Shown: in pieces, positions 25,782 through 34,066 of the stretch
Numbering within the stretch: position 1 is the first letter of the stretch
How the letters are laid out: each line of letters starts with the position of its first letter
Source of the DNA: JBBDJG01 sp040880005
GTDB lineage: Bacteria; Actinomycetota; Thermoleophilia; Solirubrobacterales; JBBDJG01
DNA length: 64,000 nucleotides
Direction: 5' to 3'
NCBI GenBank assembly: GCA_040880005.1
Contig: JBBDJG010000012.1
Location: 67,658 to 131,657 of the forward strand
The notes under the pieces: model-generated
Database searches by the model: none
Seen by the model: only the letters and a program-made list of their open reading frames with translations
Told to the model about the DNA's origin: nothing
Made by a program: the position numbers and the translations under genes

Positions 25782-26417
25782 CTACGGCTCTACCAGCCCG
25801 CGCCTGATGGCGTACCGCACCAGCTCGACACGATCGCGCATGCCGAGCTTTTGCAAGACGTGGGCTCGGTGCGACTCGACCGTCTTCTCGGACAGGTGAA
25901 GGATCGCGGCGATCTCCTTGTTGGTATGGGCCTCGGCGATCAACTTCACGACCTCCTGTTCGCGCGGCGTCAGCTCGGCGGGACGATCAGTTGCGCCGCC
26001 GCGATCGAGGAAGTCGCGGATCAGACTCTCTTGGGCTGCCGACGTCAGAAAAGGCTCGCCGCGGTTTGCGGCGCGCACGGCGCTGACCAGGTCCTGGTCG
26101 GCCGCGTGCTTGAGCACGTAACCCGATGCTCCGGCGCGCAGCGCCTCGAACAGGTAGCGCTCGTCGTCGTGCATCGAGAGGATCAGGACTTGCGTCTCCG
26201 GCGACTGGCGCTTGATCTCGTGAGTTGCCTGAAGACCGGTCAGGCGCGGCATCGACACGTCGAGGATCGCGACCTCGGGTTTCGTGCGCACCGCCTCCTC
26301 GACGGCCTGCTGGCCGTCCTCGGCCTCCGCGACGACCTCCATGTCGTCCTGGCGGTCGATCAGCAGCTTGACGCCGGAGCGCACGATCCCATGGTCGTCC
26401 GCGATCAGGATCCTCAT
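25782..26417 (-). CDS. NarL/FixJ-family response regulator
   Basis: A 211-aa two-component response regulator. The receiver domain (residues 1-118) has acidic Asp7/Asp8, the phosphorylated Asp53 (AILDVSMP), a Ser at LILSMHDD and the Lys in GYVLKHAA. The LuxR-type helix-turn-helix is at about 145-205 (LTPREQEVVKLIAEAHTNKEIA region), ending in a C-terminal RRGLVEP. Its start overlaps the kinase stop by 4 bp, so the pair is co-translated. The targets are unknown; the downstream SCO gene is a candidate because of strand and spacing. Confidence 0.95.
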   Translation of the reverse strand: MRILIADDHGIVRSGVKLLIDRQDDMEVVAEAEDGQQAVEEAVRTKPEVAILDVSMPRLTGLQATHEIKRQSPETQVLILSMHDDERYLFEALRAGASGYVLKHAADQDLVSAVRAANRGEPFLTSAAQESLIRDFLDRGGATDRPAELTPREQEVVKLIAEAHTNKEIAAILHLSEKTVESHRAHVLQKLGMRDRVELVRYAIRRGLVEP

Positions 26418-27490
26418 GTCGGCAAGCTCCTCGGCTTCCTCATCGGTTCTTGCATCGGCTGCGTGGGCTCGGTTCCGTCGTTCTGAAGCTCACGCTGCAA
26501 TTCCGGCTTGGAATCGGTCGGCACCTCCAGCACCACCGTGGTGCCGCGACCTGGACGGGAGTCGATCGTGAGGGTGCCGCCGACCAGCAGCGCCCGTTCG
26601 CGCATGCCGGACAACCCGAGTCCCTGGCCCTGGTCCTCGTCGGCGACCGTGAAGCCGGACCCGTTGTCCGCGACCCGTAGGTGCACGCACGACTCGGAAC
26701 TTCCGAGGCTGACGTCGATCTGGCCCGCGTGTGCGTGTCGCGCCGCGTTGTTCATTGCTTCCTGGGCGACGCGGTACACGACGACCTGCACCTCGGCGGG
26801 CAGCTCCTCGAGGTCGGGATCGGCCCAGAAGTCGACGCGAACAGGAATGCGACGGCCCAATTCGCGCGCGTTTGCGCGAAGCGCCGCGACCAGTCCGTGA
26901 TCGTCCAGCGCCGTGGGACGGAGCTGGCGCGCCAGGTCGAGCAACTCTTCCATGGCCTGGTTCGCTAGCTGCTTGGTCTCGCGCAACTCGGCGACCAGAT
27001 CGGCGGGGGCGTTCTGGATTGCCGCCTCGATGCGAAGCAGCAGGGCCGTCAGCGCCTGGTTGACCTCGTCGTGCAGGTCGCGGGCCACGCGCTTGCGCTC
27101 CTCTTCCTGAGCGCGCAACGCGCGCTCTCCCGAGCGCAGCCGTTCGCGCTCGAGCCGGTCGAGCATGCGGTTGAAGCTGGCGGCCAGTCGCTCGAGGTCG
27201 ATCGAGGAGCCGGCCAGCTTGGCGTCGAGGTCGAAACGCCGGCCCGGCTTGGACAGGTCCGCGTGCTCCATCACGTCGAGCAGGCGATCGAGCGGTTCGA
27301 ATCGCCTGCGCAACAGGAACCCGTTCAGGAAGAACGTTCCCAGCCACGCTCCCGCGAGCACCGCGAACTGCCAGCGACCGCGCTGCGACGAGAGGTCGAT
27401 GCCGGACGTGAGAGCGGCCACGAACAGCGCCGCCGTGACCATGAACAGGTTGACGGTCAGGATCTGAGTTATCAGGCGAGGCCGGTTCAT
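26414..27490 (-). CDS. Membrane sensor histidine kinase (HisKA_3 type)
   Basis: A 358-aa kinase partner of the NarL-type regulator. Two transmembrane segments (about residues 8-29 and 41-60) enclose a very short external loop of about 12 residues, so it is unlikely to have an extracytoplasmic ligand domain. A HAMP-like linker (about 61-115) precedes the HisKA_3 dimerisation helix with the phospho-His140 in RVARDLHDEVNQALT. The HATPase has N-box QEAMNNAARHA, a G1 VADNGSGF and G2 GLGLSGMRERA. ATG at 27490 is divergent from htpX with only 21 bp between the starts, so at least one promoter overlaps the other gene. Confidence 0.94.
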   Translation of the reverse strand: MNRPRLITQILTVNLFMVTAALFVAALTSGIDLSSQRGRWQFAVLAGAWLGTFFLNGFLLRRRFEPLDRLLDVMEHADLSKPGRRFDLDAKLAGSSIDLERLAASFNRMLDRLERERLRSGERALRAQEEERKRVARDLHDEVNQALTALLLRIEAAIQNAPADLVAELRETKQLANQAMEELLDLARQLRPTALDDHGLVAALRANARELGRRIPVRVDFWADPDLEELPAEVQVVVYRVAQEAMNNAARHAHAGQIDVSLGSSESCVHLRVADNGSGFTVADEDQGQGLGLSGMRERALLVGGTLTIDSRPGRGTTVVLEVPTDSKPELQRELQNDGTEPTQPMQEPMRKPRSLPT

Positions 27491-27511
27491 CGAGCGGATG
27501 CACCTGTCAAG

Positions 27512-28399
27512 ATGTGGACGATGGAAAGCATGTCTGGGGTCACATCGGAAGTCCGCAAAACCAACTGGCGCGCGGGAGTTCGCACCACGGCTCTGCTCGC
27601 CGGCCTTACGGGCCTGCTGGTCTTTATCGGCCAGCTGATCGGCGGCCCGCAGACCGCGTTGCTGTTCCTGGGCATCGGTCTGGTCCTGAATATGGGCACT
27701 TACTGGTTTTCGGACAGGATCGCGCTCTCCATGAGCCGGGCGAAGCCGCTGGACGAGCAGCAGGCCCCCCGCCTGCATCAGACGGTGCGCGAGCTGTGCC
27801 TGTCGGCCAATCTGCCGATGCCGCGGCTGTACGTGGTTCCGCAGGCCCAGCCGAACGCTTTCGCCTGTGGCCGCAGCCCCAAGCACGCGGCGGTCGCGGT
27901 CACCGAGGGGATCACCCAGCTGCTGGGCGAGACCGAGCTGCGCGGCGTGCTGGCTCACGAGCTGGCCCACATCCGCAACCGCGACACGCTCACCCAGGCG
28001 ATTGCCGCCACGATCGGCGGTGCGATCACCTGGATCGCGTACATGCTGCTGTGGTTCTCCGACGACGAGAGCCCGCTCGGGCTGGTGGGCCAGTTGGGCA
28101 TGGTCCTGCTGGCGCCGCTCGCAGCGATGCTGATCCAGCTTGGAATCTCGCGCCAGCGCGAGTACGCGGCCGATGCGACCGGGGCGGCGATCGCGGGCAG
28201 TCCAAGCGGGCTGGCCGATGCGCTCGAGCGCCTCGAGGCCTGCGCGGCCGCCGTGCCGATGCAGGTCAATCCCAGCTCGGAGCCTCTCTACATAGTCAAG
28301 CCGCTGCGCGGCGGCGCGATCGCCTCGCTGTTCTCCACGCATCCGCCGATGGCGGAGCGCGTCCGGCGCCTGCGGGCGATGGCGGTCTCGGCGACATAG
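27512..28399 (+). CDS. htpX: M48-family membrane metalloprotease HtpX
   Basis: A 295-aa membrane zinc protease that removes damaged membrane proteins. The zinc site is HELAHIRNRD (HExxH at about residues 149-153) with the third ligand Glu in SRQREYAADATG near 214. Membrane segments lie at about 26-45, 47-65, 165-182 and 190-207. The start is uncertain between Met codons at 27512, 27521 and 27530; a GACGAT box 6 nt before 27530 would make that one leaderless. It is divergent from the histidine kinase. Length is normal for the HtpX family. Confidence 0.93.
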   Translation: MWTMESMSGVTSEVRKTNWRAGVRTTALLAGLTGLLVFIGQLIGGPQTALLFLGIGLVLNMGTYWFSDRIALSMSRAKPLDEQQAPRLHQTVRELCLSANLPMPRLYVVPQAQPNAFACGRSPKHAAVAVTEGITQLLGETELRGVLAHELAHIRNRDTLTQAIAATIGGAITWIAYMLLWFSDDESPLGLVGQLGMVLLAPLAAMLIQLGISRQREYAADATGAAIAGSPSGLADALERLEACAAAVPMQVNPSSEPLYIVKPLRGGAIASLFSTHPPMAERVRRLRAMAVSAT

Positions 28400-28507
28400 G
28401 GCCCAGTCCTGCCCGCCGGTGGCTGGATCTGGCCCCGGGTGCTATATTTTGTAAAGTCGGATCGGAATTAAGGTCTTTTGACTCTGATCCCGAAAAGAGG
28501 CTTACAG

Positions 28508-29692
28508 ATGCGCACAGGCAGTCAGCACATCAAGGAAATCCGCTCGCAGGTCAAGGGCATAGACCCCTCGGCGGTTCACGATCTGCTGTCGCGCAACGGC
28601 GCTTCCGGCGACGACTTTGTGATCGTGGACGTGCGCGAGCTGGGCGAGTGGGAGCAGGGGCACCTGCCCGGGGCTCTCCATGTGCCGCGCAGCTACCTCG
28701 AATCGCGCATCGAGGGCAACATCCCCGAGCGGGACAAGCGCCTGATCCTCTACTGCGCGACCGACAACCGCTCTTCGCTGGCGGCGAACACGCTCGAGAA
28801 AGACCTCGGCTACGAGAACGTCGAGGTGATGACCGGCGGGTTCACGCTGTGGAAGGACCGCGGCTACCCATTCGAGTCGCCGACCGCGCTGACTCCCGAG
28901 CAGAAGGAACGCTACTCACGCCATCTGCTGATCCCGGAAGTCGGCAGCGTCGGTCAGCAGAAGCTGCTCGACTCCAAGGTCTTGCTGATCGGTGCCGGCG
29001 GGCTCGGCTCCCCCTCGGCGCTGTACCTGGCGGCGGCCGGAGTGGGAACGCTCGGGATCGTCGATGACGACGAAGTCGATCTGACCAATCTCCAGCGCCA
29101 GGTGATCCACGACACGCGCCGCATCGGCCAACCCAAGGTCGAGTCGGCGAAGGAGACGATCGCGGCGCTCAACCCCGATGTCGAGGTCGTTCCCTACAAG
29201 ACTCGACTCGACGCCGACAACGTGATGGAGCTGATCGCCGACTACGACGTGATCGTGGACGGCGCCGACAACTTTCCGACTCGCTACCTGCTCAACGACG
29301 CCGCGGTGCGGCAGCGCAAGCCGGTCGTTCATGCCTCGATCCTCGGCTTCGACGGACAGCTCACGGTGTTCAAGCCCTACGACGGCCCCTGCTACCGCTG
29401 CCTGTACCCGTCGCCACCGCCCGCAGACCTCGCGCCCTCGTGCGGAGCCAACGGCGTCCTGGGTGTGCTTCCCGGAATAATGGGATTGCTGCAGGCCAAC
29501 GAGACGATCAAGCTCGTCATCGAGCAGGGTGAGCCGCTGGTCGGCAGGTTGTTGCTATTCGAGGCGCTTTCGACCCAGTTCACCGAGTTGCGCGTGCGCC
29601 GCGACCCGGACTGCCCCGTCTGCGGCGACGGCGTCGATCTCGAGAACACGGAGTTCGAGGACTACGAGGCGCTCTGCGCCGCCGCAGGCTAG
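28508..29692 (+). CDS. moeZ: Sulfurtransferase-adenylyltransferase MoeZ/MoeB-like
   Basis: A 394-aa enzyme with an N-terminal rhodanese domain (residues about 20-120; active Cys83 in ILYCATDNRS) followed by an E1-like ThiF/MoeB adenylyltransferase domain. The nucleotide motif is IGAGGLGSPSALYLAAAG near 162; zinc cysteines lie in CYRCLYP and CPVCGD. In mycobacteria MoeZ adenylates and thiocarboxylates the C-terminus of CysO. The rhodanese is at the N-terminus here, whereas in mycobacterial MoeZ it is C-terminal. ATG at 28508 has an AGAGG ribosome site; an upstream TTG at 28478 is less likely. It heads the moeZ-cysO-cysM set. Confidence 0.9.
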   Translation: MRTGSQHIKEIRSQVKGIDPSAVHDLLSRNGASGDDFVIVDVRELGEWEQGHLPGALHVPRSYLESRIEGNIPERDKRLILYCATDNRSSLAANTLEKDLGYENVEVMTGGFTLWKDRGYPFESPTALTPEQKERYSRHLLIPEVGSVGQQKLLDSKVLLIGAGGLGSPSALYLAAAGVGTLGIVDDDEVDLTNLQRQVIHDTRRIGQPKVESAKETIAALNPDVEVVPYKTRLDADNVMELIADYDVIVDGADNFPTRYLLNDAAVRQRKPVVHASILGFDGQLTVFKPYDGPCYRCLYPSPPPADLAPSCGANGVLGVLPGIMGLLQANETIKLVIEQGEPLVGRLLLFEALSTQFTELRVRRDPDCPVCGDGVDLENTEFEDYEALCAAAG

Positions 29693-29712
29693 CCCGCTAG
29701 GCTGGACGCGCG

Positions 29713-30000
29713 ATGGCGAAGGTCAAGATCCCTCCGGTGCTGCGGCCGTCGGTCAGCGGCATGAGCGAAGTCGAGGTTGAGGGATCGAGCGTCGGCGACG
29801 TGCTGCACGCGCTTGCCGAGCAGCACCCGGAGACCAAGGAGCAGCTGTTCTCCGCCGAGGGCGACCTCAACAAGTACGTGAACGTGTACGTCAACGACGA
29901 GGACGTGCGCGTACAGGACGGGCTCGAAACCGGCGTCGCCGCCGGCGACACGGTCGTGATCCTGCCGGCGATGGCCGGCGGCTCATCCAGCCCCGCTTGA
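29713..30000 (+). CDS. cysO: Sulfur carrier protein CysO (ThiS/MoaD family) with C-terminal extension
   Basis: A 95-aa ubiquitin-like sulfur carrier. The fold is typical (KIPPVLRPSVSG, VGDVLHALAEQHPE, YVNVYVNDEDVR, GDTVVILPAMAGG). The functional Gly-Gly is at residues 89-90 but is followed by SSSPA, whereas working carriers end in Gly-Gly. The extension must presumably be removed before MoeZ can adenylate the terminus; the JAMM peptidase encoded at 31423 is the obvious candidate. ATG 29713 lies 9 nt after TAGGCT (29698-29703). It is 20 bp after moeZ and 33 bp before cysM. Confidence 0.9.
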   Translation: MAKVKIPPVLRPSVSGMSEVEVEGSSVGDVLHALAEQHPETKEQLFSAEGDLNKYVNVYVNDEDVRVQDGLETGVAAGDTVVILPAMAGGSSSPA

Positions 30001-30033
30001 GGCTGTTCGCGGCGAACTACACTATGTAAAGCA

Positions 30034-31002
30034 ATGGAAGGCAGGCCCGCGCTCACCCAGCCGCGCAAGTGCTGCCCCGACATGATCGGGATCATCGGCT
30101 CGACGCCGATGGTGGAGTTGAAGCACCTTTCGCCGAAGGAGAGCGTTCGAGTATTCGCCAAGCTCGAGTTCTACAACCCGACCGGGTCGGTCAAGGATCG
30201 CATCGCGAAGGCGATGATCGAGCAGGCCGAAGCCGACGGGGCGATCGAGCCCGGCCAAACGATCCTCGAGCCGACGTCGGGCAACACTGGAATCTCGCTG
30301 GGAATGATCTGCCGGCTGAAGGGCTACCCGCTCGAGGTCGTGATGCCCGAGAACGTCACCGAGGAGCGCACCAAGCTGCTGCACATGTACGGCGCGGAGA
30401 TCACCTACTCGGAGGGATCGAAGGGATCCAACGGCGCGGTCGAGCTGGCGCTGGAGATGGCCGGGAAGGACCCCAAGTACTACATGCCCTATCAGTACGG
30501 CAACCAGGCCAATCCCGACGCCCACTACAACGGCACGGCGCCCGAGATCATCGACGAGCTGGGCACCGACATCGCCGCCTTCGTCGCCGGCCTCGGCACC
30601 GGTGGCACGCTGATGGGCAACGGGAGGCGGCTGAAAGAGAACAATCCGGGAACGCAGATCGTCGCCGCCGAGCCGCTCCAAGGCGAGGACGTTCAGGGGC
30701 TGCGCTCGCTCGAGGACGGGTTCATCCCGCCGATCATCGACATCTCGCTGCTCGATCGCAAGATTCTCGTGTCCAACCGCGATGGCATCGTGTGGACGCA
30801 GAAGCTGTTCTTCGAGGAGGGGATCTTCGCCGGCGTGTCTTCGGGAGCGATTGCGTCAGTCGCGGCGCGGATAGCGGGCGAGCTGGACGAGGGTAACGTC
30901 GTGTTCCTGGTCGCGGACGACGGCTGGAAGTACCTTTCCACGGATCTGTGGATCAAGTCGGTCGACGAGCTGGAGAACGTCGACTCGACCGTTTGGTGGT
31001 AG
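30034..31002 (+). CDS. cysM: CysO-dependent cysteine synthase CysM
   Basis: A 322-aa PLP-dependent beta-replacement enzyme. The PLP Lys54 is in NPTGSVKDR, the substrate loop is TSGNTG (81-86) and the phosphate loop GTGGT near 188. In mycobacteria CysM uses O-phosphoserine and CysO-thiocarboxylate to make a CysO-cysteine adduct. The gene order moeZ, cysO, cysM supports that version over an ordinary O-acetylserine sulfhydrylase. ATG 30034 is used; Met at 30082 is possible but would remove the first strand. A hairpin lies 8 bp after the stop. Confidence 0.9.
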   Translation: MEGRPALTQPRKCCPDMIGIIGSTPMVELKHLSPKESVRVFAKLEFYNPTGSVKDRIAKAMIEQAEADGAIEPGQTILEPTSGNTGISLGMICRLKGYPLEVVMPENVTEERTKLLHMYGAEITYSEGSKGSNGAVELALEMAGKDPKYYMPYQYGNQANPDAHYNGTAPEIIDELGTDIAAFVAGLGTGGTLMGNGRRLKENNPGTQIVAAEPLQGEDVQGLRSLEDGFIPPIIDISLLDRKILVSNRDGIVWTQKLFFEEGIFAGVSSGAIASVAARIAGELDEGNVVFLVADDGWKYLSTDLWIKSVDELENVDSTVWW

Positions 31003-31010
31003 AGACATTT

Positions 31011-31038
31011 CCGACTTTTCCTTAGCCGGAAAAGTCGG
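31011..31038. terminator. Candidate intrinsic terminator hairpin after cysM
   Basis: A perfect 11-bp stem CCGACTTTTCC/GGAAAAGTCGG around a 6-nt loop. There is no clear U-run after the stem in either direction, so termination strength is uncertain. It lies between convergent cysM and the small gene at 31060-31329. Confidence 0.6.
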
Positions 31039-31059
31039 GAGCTCTGTTGCGCGCCCCAC

Positions 31060-31329
31060 TCATCGGTCGATCCAGGCCCAGAGCTGGTCCGCGCTCACGT
31101 GCGCCCGCGGCATGCGTGGTTCGAGCACGTCGTGAGCGAACTCGTGTACGACGTCGGCATCGACTTCGATGCCCAGCTCCGAGTTGAGGATGCGCGCGGC
31201 GGCTTCCTCCAGGTCGCCGAGCTGCGCGGGGGAGCTGAGCCCGGGCGGTGTCCCGTTGCCCTCCGCCACGAGCAGCACACGCCCGTTCTCGGATCGCACC
31301 GTGTACGCGTGTCCCAGGTGACCCTCCAT
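31060..31329 (-). CDS. Hypothetical protein, 89 aa
   Basis: A small acidic protein with plausible codon usage and predicted alpha/beta structure (HAYTVRSENGRVLLVAEGNG, LEEAAARILNSELGIEV, LWAWIDR). I do not recognise the family. It has no signal peptide or cysteines. It is convergent with cysM, separated by a hairpin, and divergent from mec (starts 31329 and 31423), and thus splits the cysteine gene set. Confidence is limited because it is short and no ribosome site is evident, but its composition is closer to real proteins than that of the alternative frames. Confidence 0.55.
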   Translation of the reverse strand: MEGHLGHAYTVRSENGRVLLVAEGNGTPPGLSSPAQLGDLEEAAARILNSELGIEVDADVVHEFAHDVLEPRMPRAHVSADQLWAWIDR

Positions 31330-31422
31330 GACCAGGGTCGGTATCGGCTCGGTCGGCCGTGATCCCCAGAGGCAGGCGCGGTTGAGTGGACACTAGTTGT
31401 AGTTGGAGATAATGCGGGTTCG

Positions 31423-31821
31423 ATGGTTCTTCCGGCCGAGATGATCGAGGAGATCGTGCACCACGCGCGCGAGCAGGCGCCCAACGAGTGCTGCGGGATC
31501 ATCGCCACCCGCGACGGCGCCGCCACGAAGCTCTACCGGGCCACCAACTCCGAGGCAAGCCCGTTCCGGTTTGTGATCGACTCGCGCGATCAGCTGCGCG
31601 TTACCAGCGACATCGAAGACAACGGATGGGAGCTGGGCGCGATCTACCATTCGCATACACGCAGTGCTGCGTATCCGTCCCAAACCGACGTCAACTTCGC
31701 GGTCGCCTGGCCGGGCGTTGCCTGGGTGATCGTGTCGCTGGAGGACCCGGAGGAGCCGAGCGTGAAAGCCTTCATGATCGACGACGGCGAGATCCGGGAC
31801 GCTGAGCTTGTCGTCGAGTGA
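31423..31821 (+). CDS. mec: JAMM/Mov34 zinc peptidase Mec
   Basis: A 132-aa JAB1/MPN/Mov34 metalloprotease. The motif is complete: Glu22 in PNECCGII, then HSHTRSAAYPSQTD with His76, His78, Ser86 and Asp89. In mycobacteria Mec releases cysteine from the CysO-cysteine adduct after CysM has acted. Here CysO has a C-terminal extension, so Mec might both mature CysO and release cysteine, a dual role that is an inference. A GATAAT box at 31408-31413 lies 9 nt upstream of the ATG. The last 14 bases overlap the next gene. Confidence 0.92.
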   Translation: MVLPAEMIEEIVHHAREQAPNECCGIIATRDGAATKLYRATNSEASPFRFVIDSRDQLRVTSDIEDNGWELGAIYHSHTRSAAYPSQTDVNFAVAWPGVAWVIVSLEDPEEPSVKAFMIDDGEIRDAELVVE

Positions 31822-32314
31822 GCCCGAGTTTCTGGCCTGCCCGCGCTGCGCGAGGCGGTATCCGCCCGATGAGCGTTTCTGTGCCGAGTGCGGCATGCCG
31901 CTGACCTATGCTGGCGAGGTCGACGCCGAGCAGCCGGTGACCGATCTGCGCGCGCAGGCCCGCAAGATCAAGCCGCAGTACTCGCGTGGCGATCTCGTCC
32001 ATGTCGCCACGGCGCGCCAGCAACCGGAGGCGGACATGATTCAGATGGTGTTGCTCGAGGAGGGGATACCGAGCACCGTGCGGCGATCGGCCGGCTTCGA
32101 CGTTCCCGATTTTCTCGCGGCCGGGCCGCGAGATGTGATGGTGCCGCAATCGGGCGCGGAAGCGGCGCATGCCGTGCTCCACCAGTCCGATCTGCGCGGG
32201 CCGAGCGATCCGAGCACCGCCAATGCGGTAGCGCCGGCACCGCTGCATTTGTTGACGGGAATACTCGTCGCCGTGGCCGTGGTGGCGCTGCTCGTCTATC
32301 TGGCGAAGATCTGA
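31808..32314 (+). CDS. Zinc-ribbon protein with C-terminal membrane anchor (DUF2007-like)
   Basis: A 168-aa protein. Residues 11-29 hold a CPRCxRRYPPDERFCAECG zinc ribbon. The middle (about 60-130) has the DUF2007-type pattern in which a GDLVHVATARQQPEADMIQMV segment leads into an LLEEGIPSTVRRS segment. A hydrophobic C-terminal segment (about 146-165) would anchor it with the ribbon inside the cell. The start is TTG 31808, overlapping the end of mec by 14 bp; no other start precedes the ribbon in this frame. It is co-transcribed with mec. Function unknown. Confidence 0.78.
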   Translation: MSSSEPEFLACPRCARRYPPDERFCAECGMPLTYAGEVDAEQPVTDLRAQARKIKPQYSRGDLVHVATARQQPEADMIQMVLLEEGIPSTVRRSAGFDVPDFLAAGPRDVMVPQSGAEAAHAVLHQSDLRGPSDPSTANAVAPAPLHLLTGILVAVAVVALLVYLAKI

Positions 32315-32323
32315 CGGGTTCGA

Positions 32324-33094
32324 TCAGTCTTCCAGCGCCCTGACCTGCGGATCCGGCGAGCTCAGATGCTCCAGTCGGGCACGCCACATCTGAGCTACCT
32401 CGTGGAGCGGCGCGCCGAAGGCGGTTTCCAGCAGCTCGCGATCCCCGGCCGGATCGGGATGACAGGCGAGGCGCACGCACGCAGACTGCTCACGCTCGGC
32501 GGCGAGCAAGTCGTAAACGGTTCCGCCAAGCAGCGCCGCGTCGCGGGTCGAGGGCGGAAACGCGACCGATCTCGAGCGCAAGCGCACGGCGATCGCGGCG
32601 CGTAGGTGCGGAGTCTGCCCGCTGAAGTATTGGGCGGCACCCTCGAGGTGCCACGCGCGCCGCGCCACGCGCCACGCAGGCCGAGCCCTGAAGGGGGGAG
32701 GAAGCAGGGGATTGTTGACGCCGATCGAGAGCATCGCGAAGTAGCGCTGTGGCGTCAGCAGAAGCGCCTTGAGCGAATCCTCTCCGGGCGCGAGGCGACG
32801 CAGCACGTGTGGGGAGAGACAGTGCACCTCACCGCGCGCAAACCAGCCGGATACGTAGCGCCGCCCTGCGGGGGATGTCAAGCGGCGTGCCAGGGCCACC
32901 CAGGGCTGGGCCAGCATCAATTGCGTCGAGGAGTCGTGCAGCACGACGGTTACGTTCGACGGAACGCGCGGCAGCATCAGCTCGAGCTCGGATCGCTGCC
33001 GTTCGAGTGCCTCCAGCACCGCCACCGCCTCGTCGCCGTGCGACTCCGCGTGCCGAGCCCTGAAGCTGAGAGAAGCGGTCTCGACCCAGGACAT
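32324..33094 (-). CDS. Hypothetical protein resembling a degenerate peptidase-MA-like gluzincin
   Basis: A 256-aa soluble protein. The phrase AWHLEGAAQYFSGQTPHLRAAI near residues 148-170 resembles the P-x-W-x-x-EG-x-A-x-Y segment that follows HExxH in peptidase-MA-like proteins. The usual HExxH is not visible, so catalysis is doubtful. Other features are an early helical section and a WFARGEVHCLSPHVLRRL block. A TAAGGT box (minus strand, 33101-33106) ends 6 nt before the ATG, compatible with a leaderless transcript. It converges with the zinc-ribbon gene. Family call is tentative. Confidence 0.72.
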   Translation of the reverse strand: MSWVETASLSFRARHAESHGDEAVAVLEALERQRSELELMLPRVPSNVTVVLHDSSTQLMLAQPWVALARRLTSPAGRRYVSGWFARGEVHCLSPHVLRRLAPGEDSLKALLLTPQRYFAMLSIGVNNPLLPPPFRARPAWRVARRAWHLEGAAQYFSGQTPHLRAAIAVRLRSRSVAFPPSTRDAALLGGTVYDLLAAEREQSACVRLACHPDPAGDRELLETAFGAPLHEVAQMWRARLEHLSSPDPQVRALED

Positions 33095-33103
33095 CGTTCT
33101 ACC

Positions 33104-34066
33104 TTAATGGGGCGCGGGCGCATTTTCGCGCTCGTAATCCAGCTCCGTGTTGACGCCCAACCCGCGCAGAACGCCGTTTGCCTGCTCGAGGCTGTTCGCT
33201 TGCGAAACCGCTGAAGCCAGACGAGCAGCGCTGGCCATTGCCTTGCCCGGATCGAAGTAGAAGGTCATCGCGCCGACCGGCGAGAGGGGCACGCTACGAC
33301 GCCCCCGTCGGATGGTCGTCTCGCCGATCTCGCCGCGCGCGCAGCGGATCGCCTGTGCGCTGGCCTCGGTGGGAACCACGGCCAACGCGGCCTCCATCCG
33401 CTCGATGTGCGCCTCGTCGAGCGCGCGGGCGCCGATCAGCCCGCCTTCGGAGCACACGATCGCGAGCTGGTCGAGCAGCTCGGCCAGGGTCAGCTCCCCG
33501 TCGCAGCACGGGCCGAAGACGGCGCCCACGCAGGGGACGCCCCGCCGCTGCAGCAAATCGGCCGCGGCGAGCATCACGGCGTCGCAGAGCGGGCTCGCCA
33601 GTCCCGGCTCGCCTCCGGCGGCCAGCACGTCGCCGCCGACGTCCACGAAGGCCACCAGGTCGGCGTCGAGCTGCTTCGTGGCCTGCTCGAGCCCGTCGGC
33701 AACCTCGGCGGGCCCTCCGTTCGGGTCCACCAGCAGCGTGTCGCGCCCCAGGAACGAAGCCATGTGCGATTCCGCGAAGACGGCTCCGGATGTGGTTCGT
33801 GTCTGTGGCTCGGCGAGCAGCACGCGCGCCGCAAGCTCACGGCCGTCGAGGATCTCGGCCGACGTGCGTGGGCCCGCCAGCGGGTCGATCGGCAGGCGCT
33901 CCCAGCTCACACCGCCGACGATCGTGTCGACCGCGGTGCTCTCGAAGGTGAGCGCGCTGGCCAGCGCCCCGACGACATCGCCACCACCGCCGATGCCGAG
34001 CACAATCGCTCGCCGGGTAGCGGCGAGCAGCTCGCTCAGTCTGTCGTCTTCGGGACTGCGGCTCAG
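33104..34066 (-). CDS. DUF1152 domain protein
   Basis: A protein of about 320 aa recognisable as DUF1152 from LGIGGGGDVVGALASAL near residue 20, GGVSWERLPIDPLAGPR, and DVGGDVLAAGGEPGLASP near 170. Its biochemical role is unknown. No ATG, GTG or TTG fits at the domain start. The best choice is CTG at 34066, whose last two bases overlap the TGA of the upstream DUF1802 gene (a CTGA junction); a later GTG would cut into the first beta strand. It is translationally coupled to the DUF1802 gene and 9 bp from the divergently ending next unit. Confidence 0.78.
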   Translation of the reverse strand: MSRSPEDDRLSELLAATRRAIVLGIGGGGDVVGALASALTFESTAVDTIVGGVSWERLPIDPLAGPRTSAEILDGRELAARVLLAEPQTRTTSGAVFAESHMASFLGRDTLLVDPNGGPAEVADGLEQATKQLDADLVAFVDVGGDVLAAGGEPGLASPLCDAVMLAAADLLQRRGVPCVGAVFGPCCDGELTLAELLDQLAIVCSEGGLIGARALDEAHIERMEAALAVVPTEASAQAIRCARGEIGETTIRRGRRSVPLSPVGAMTFYFDPGKAMASAARLASAVSQANSLEQANGVLRGLGVNTELDYERENAPAPH

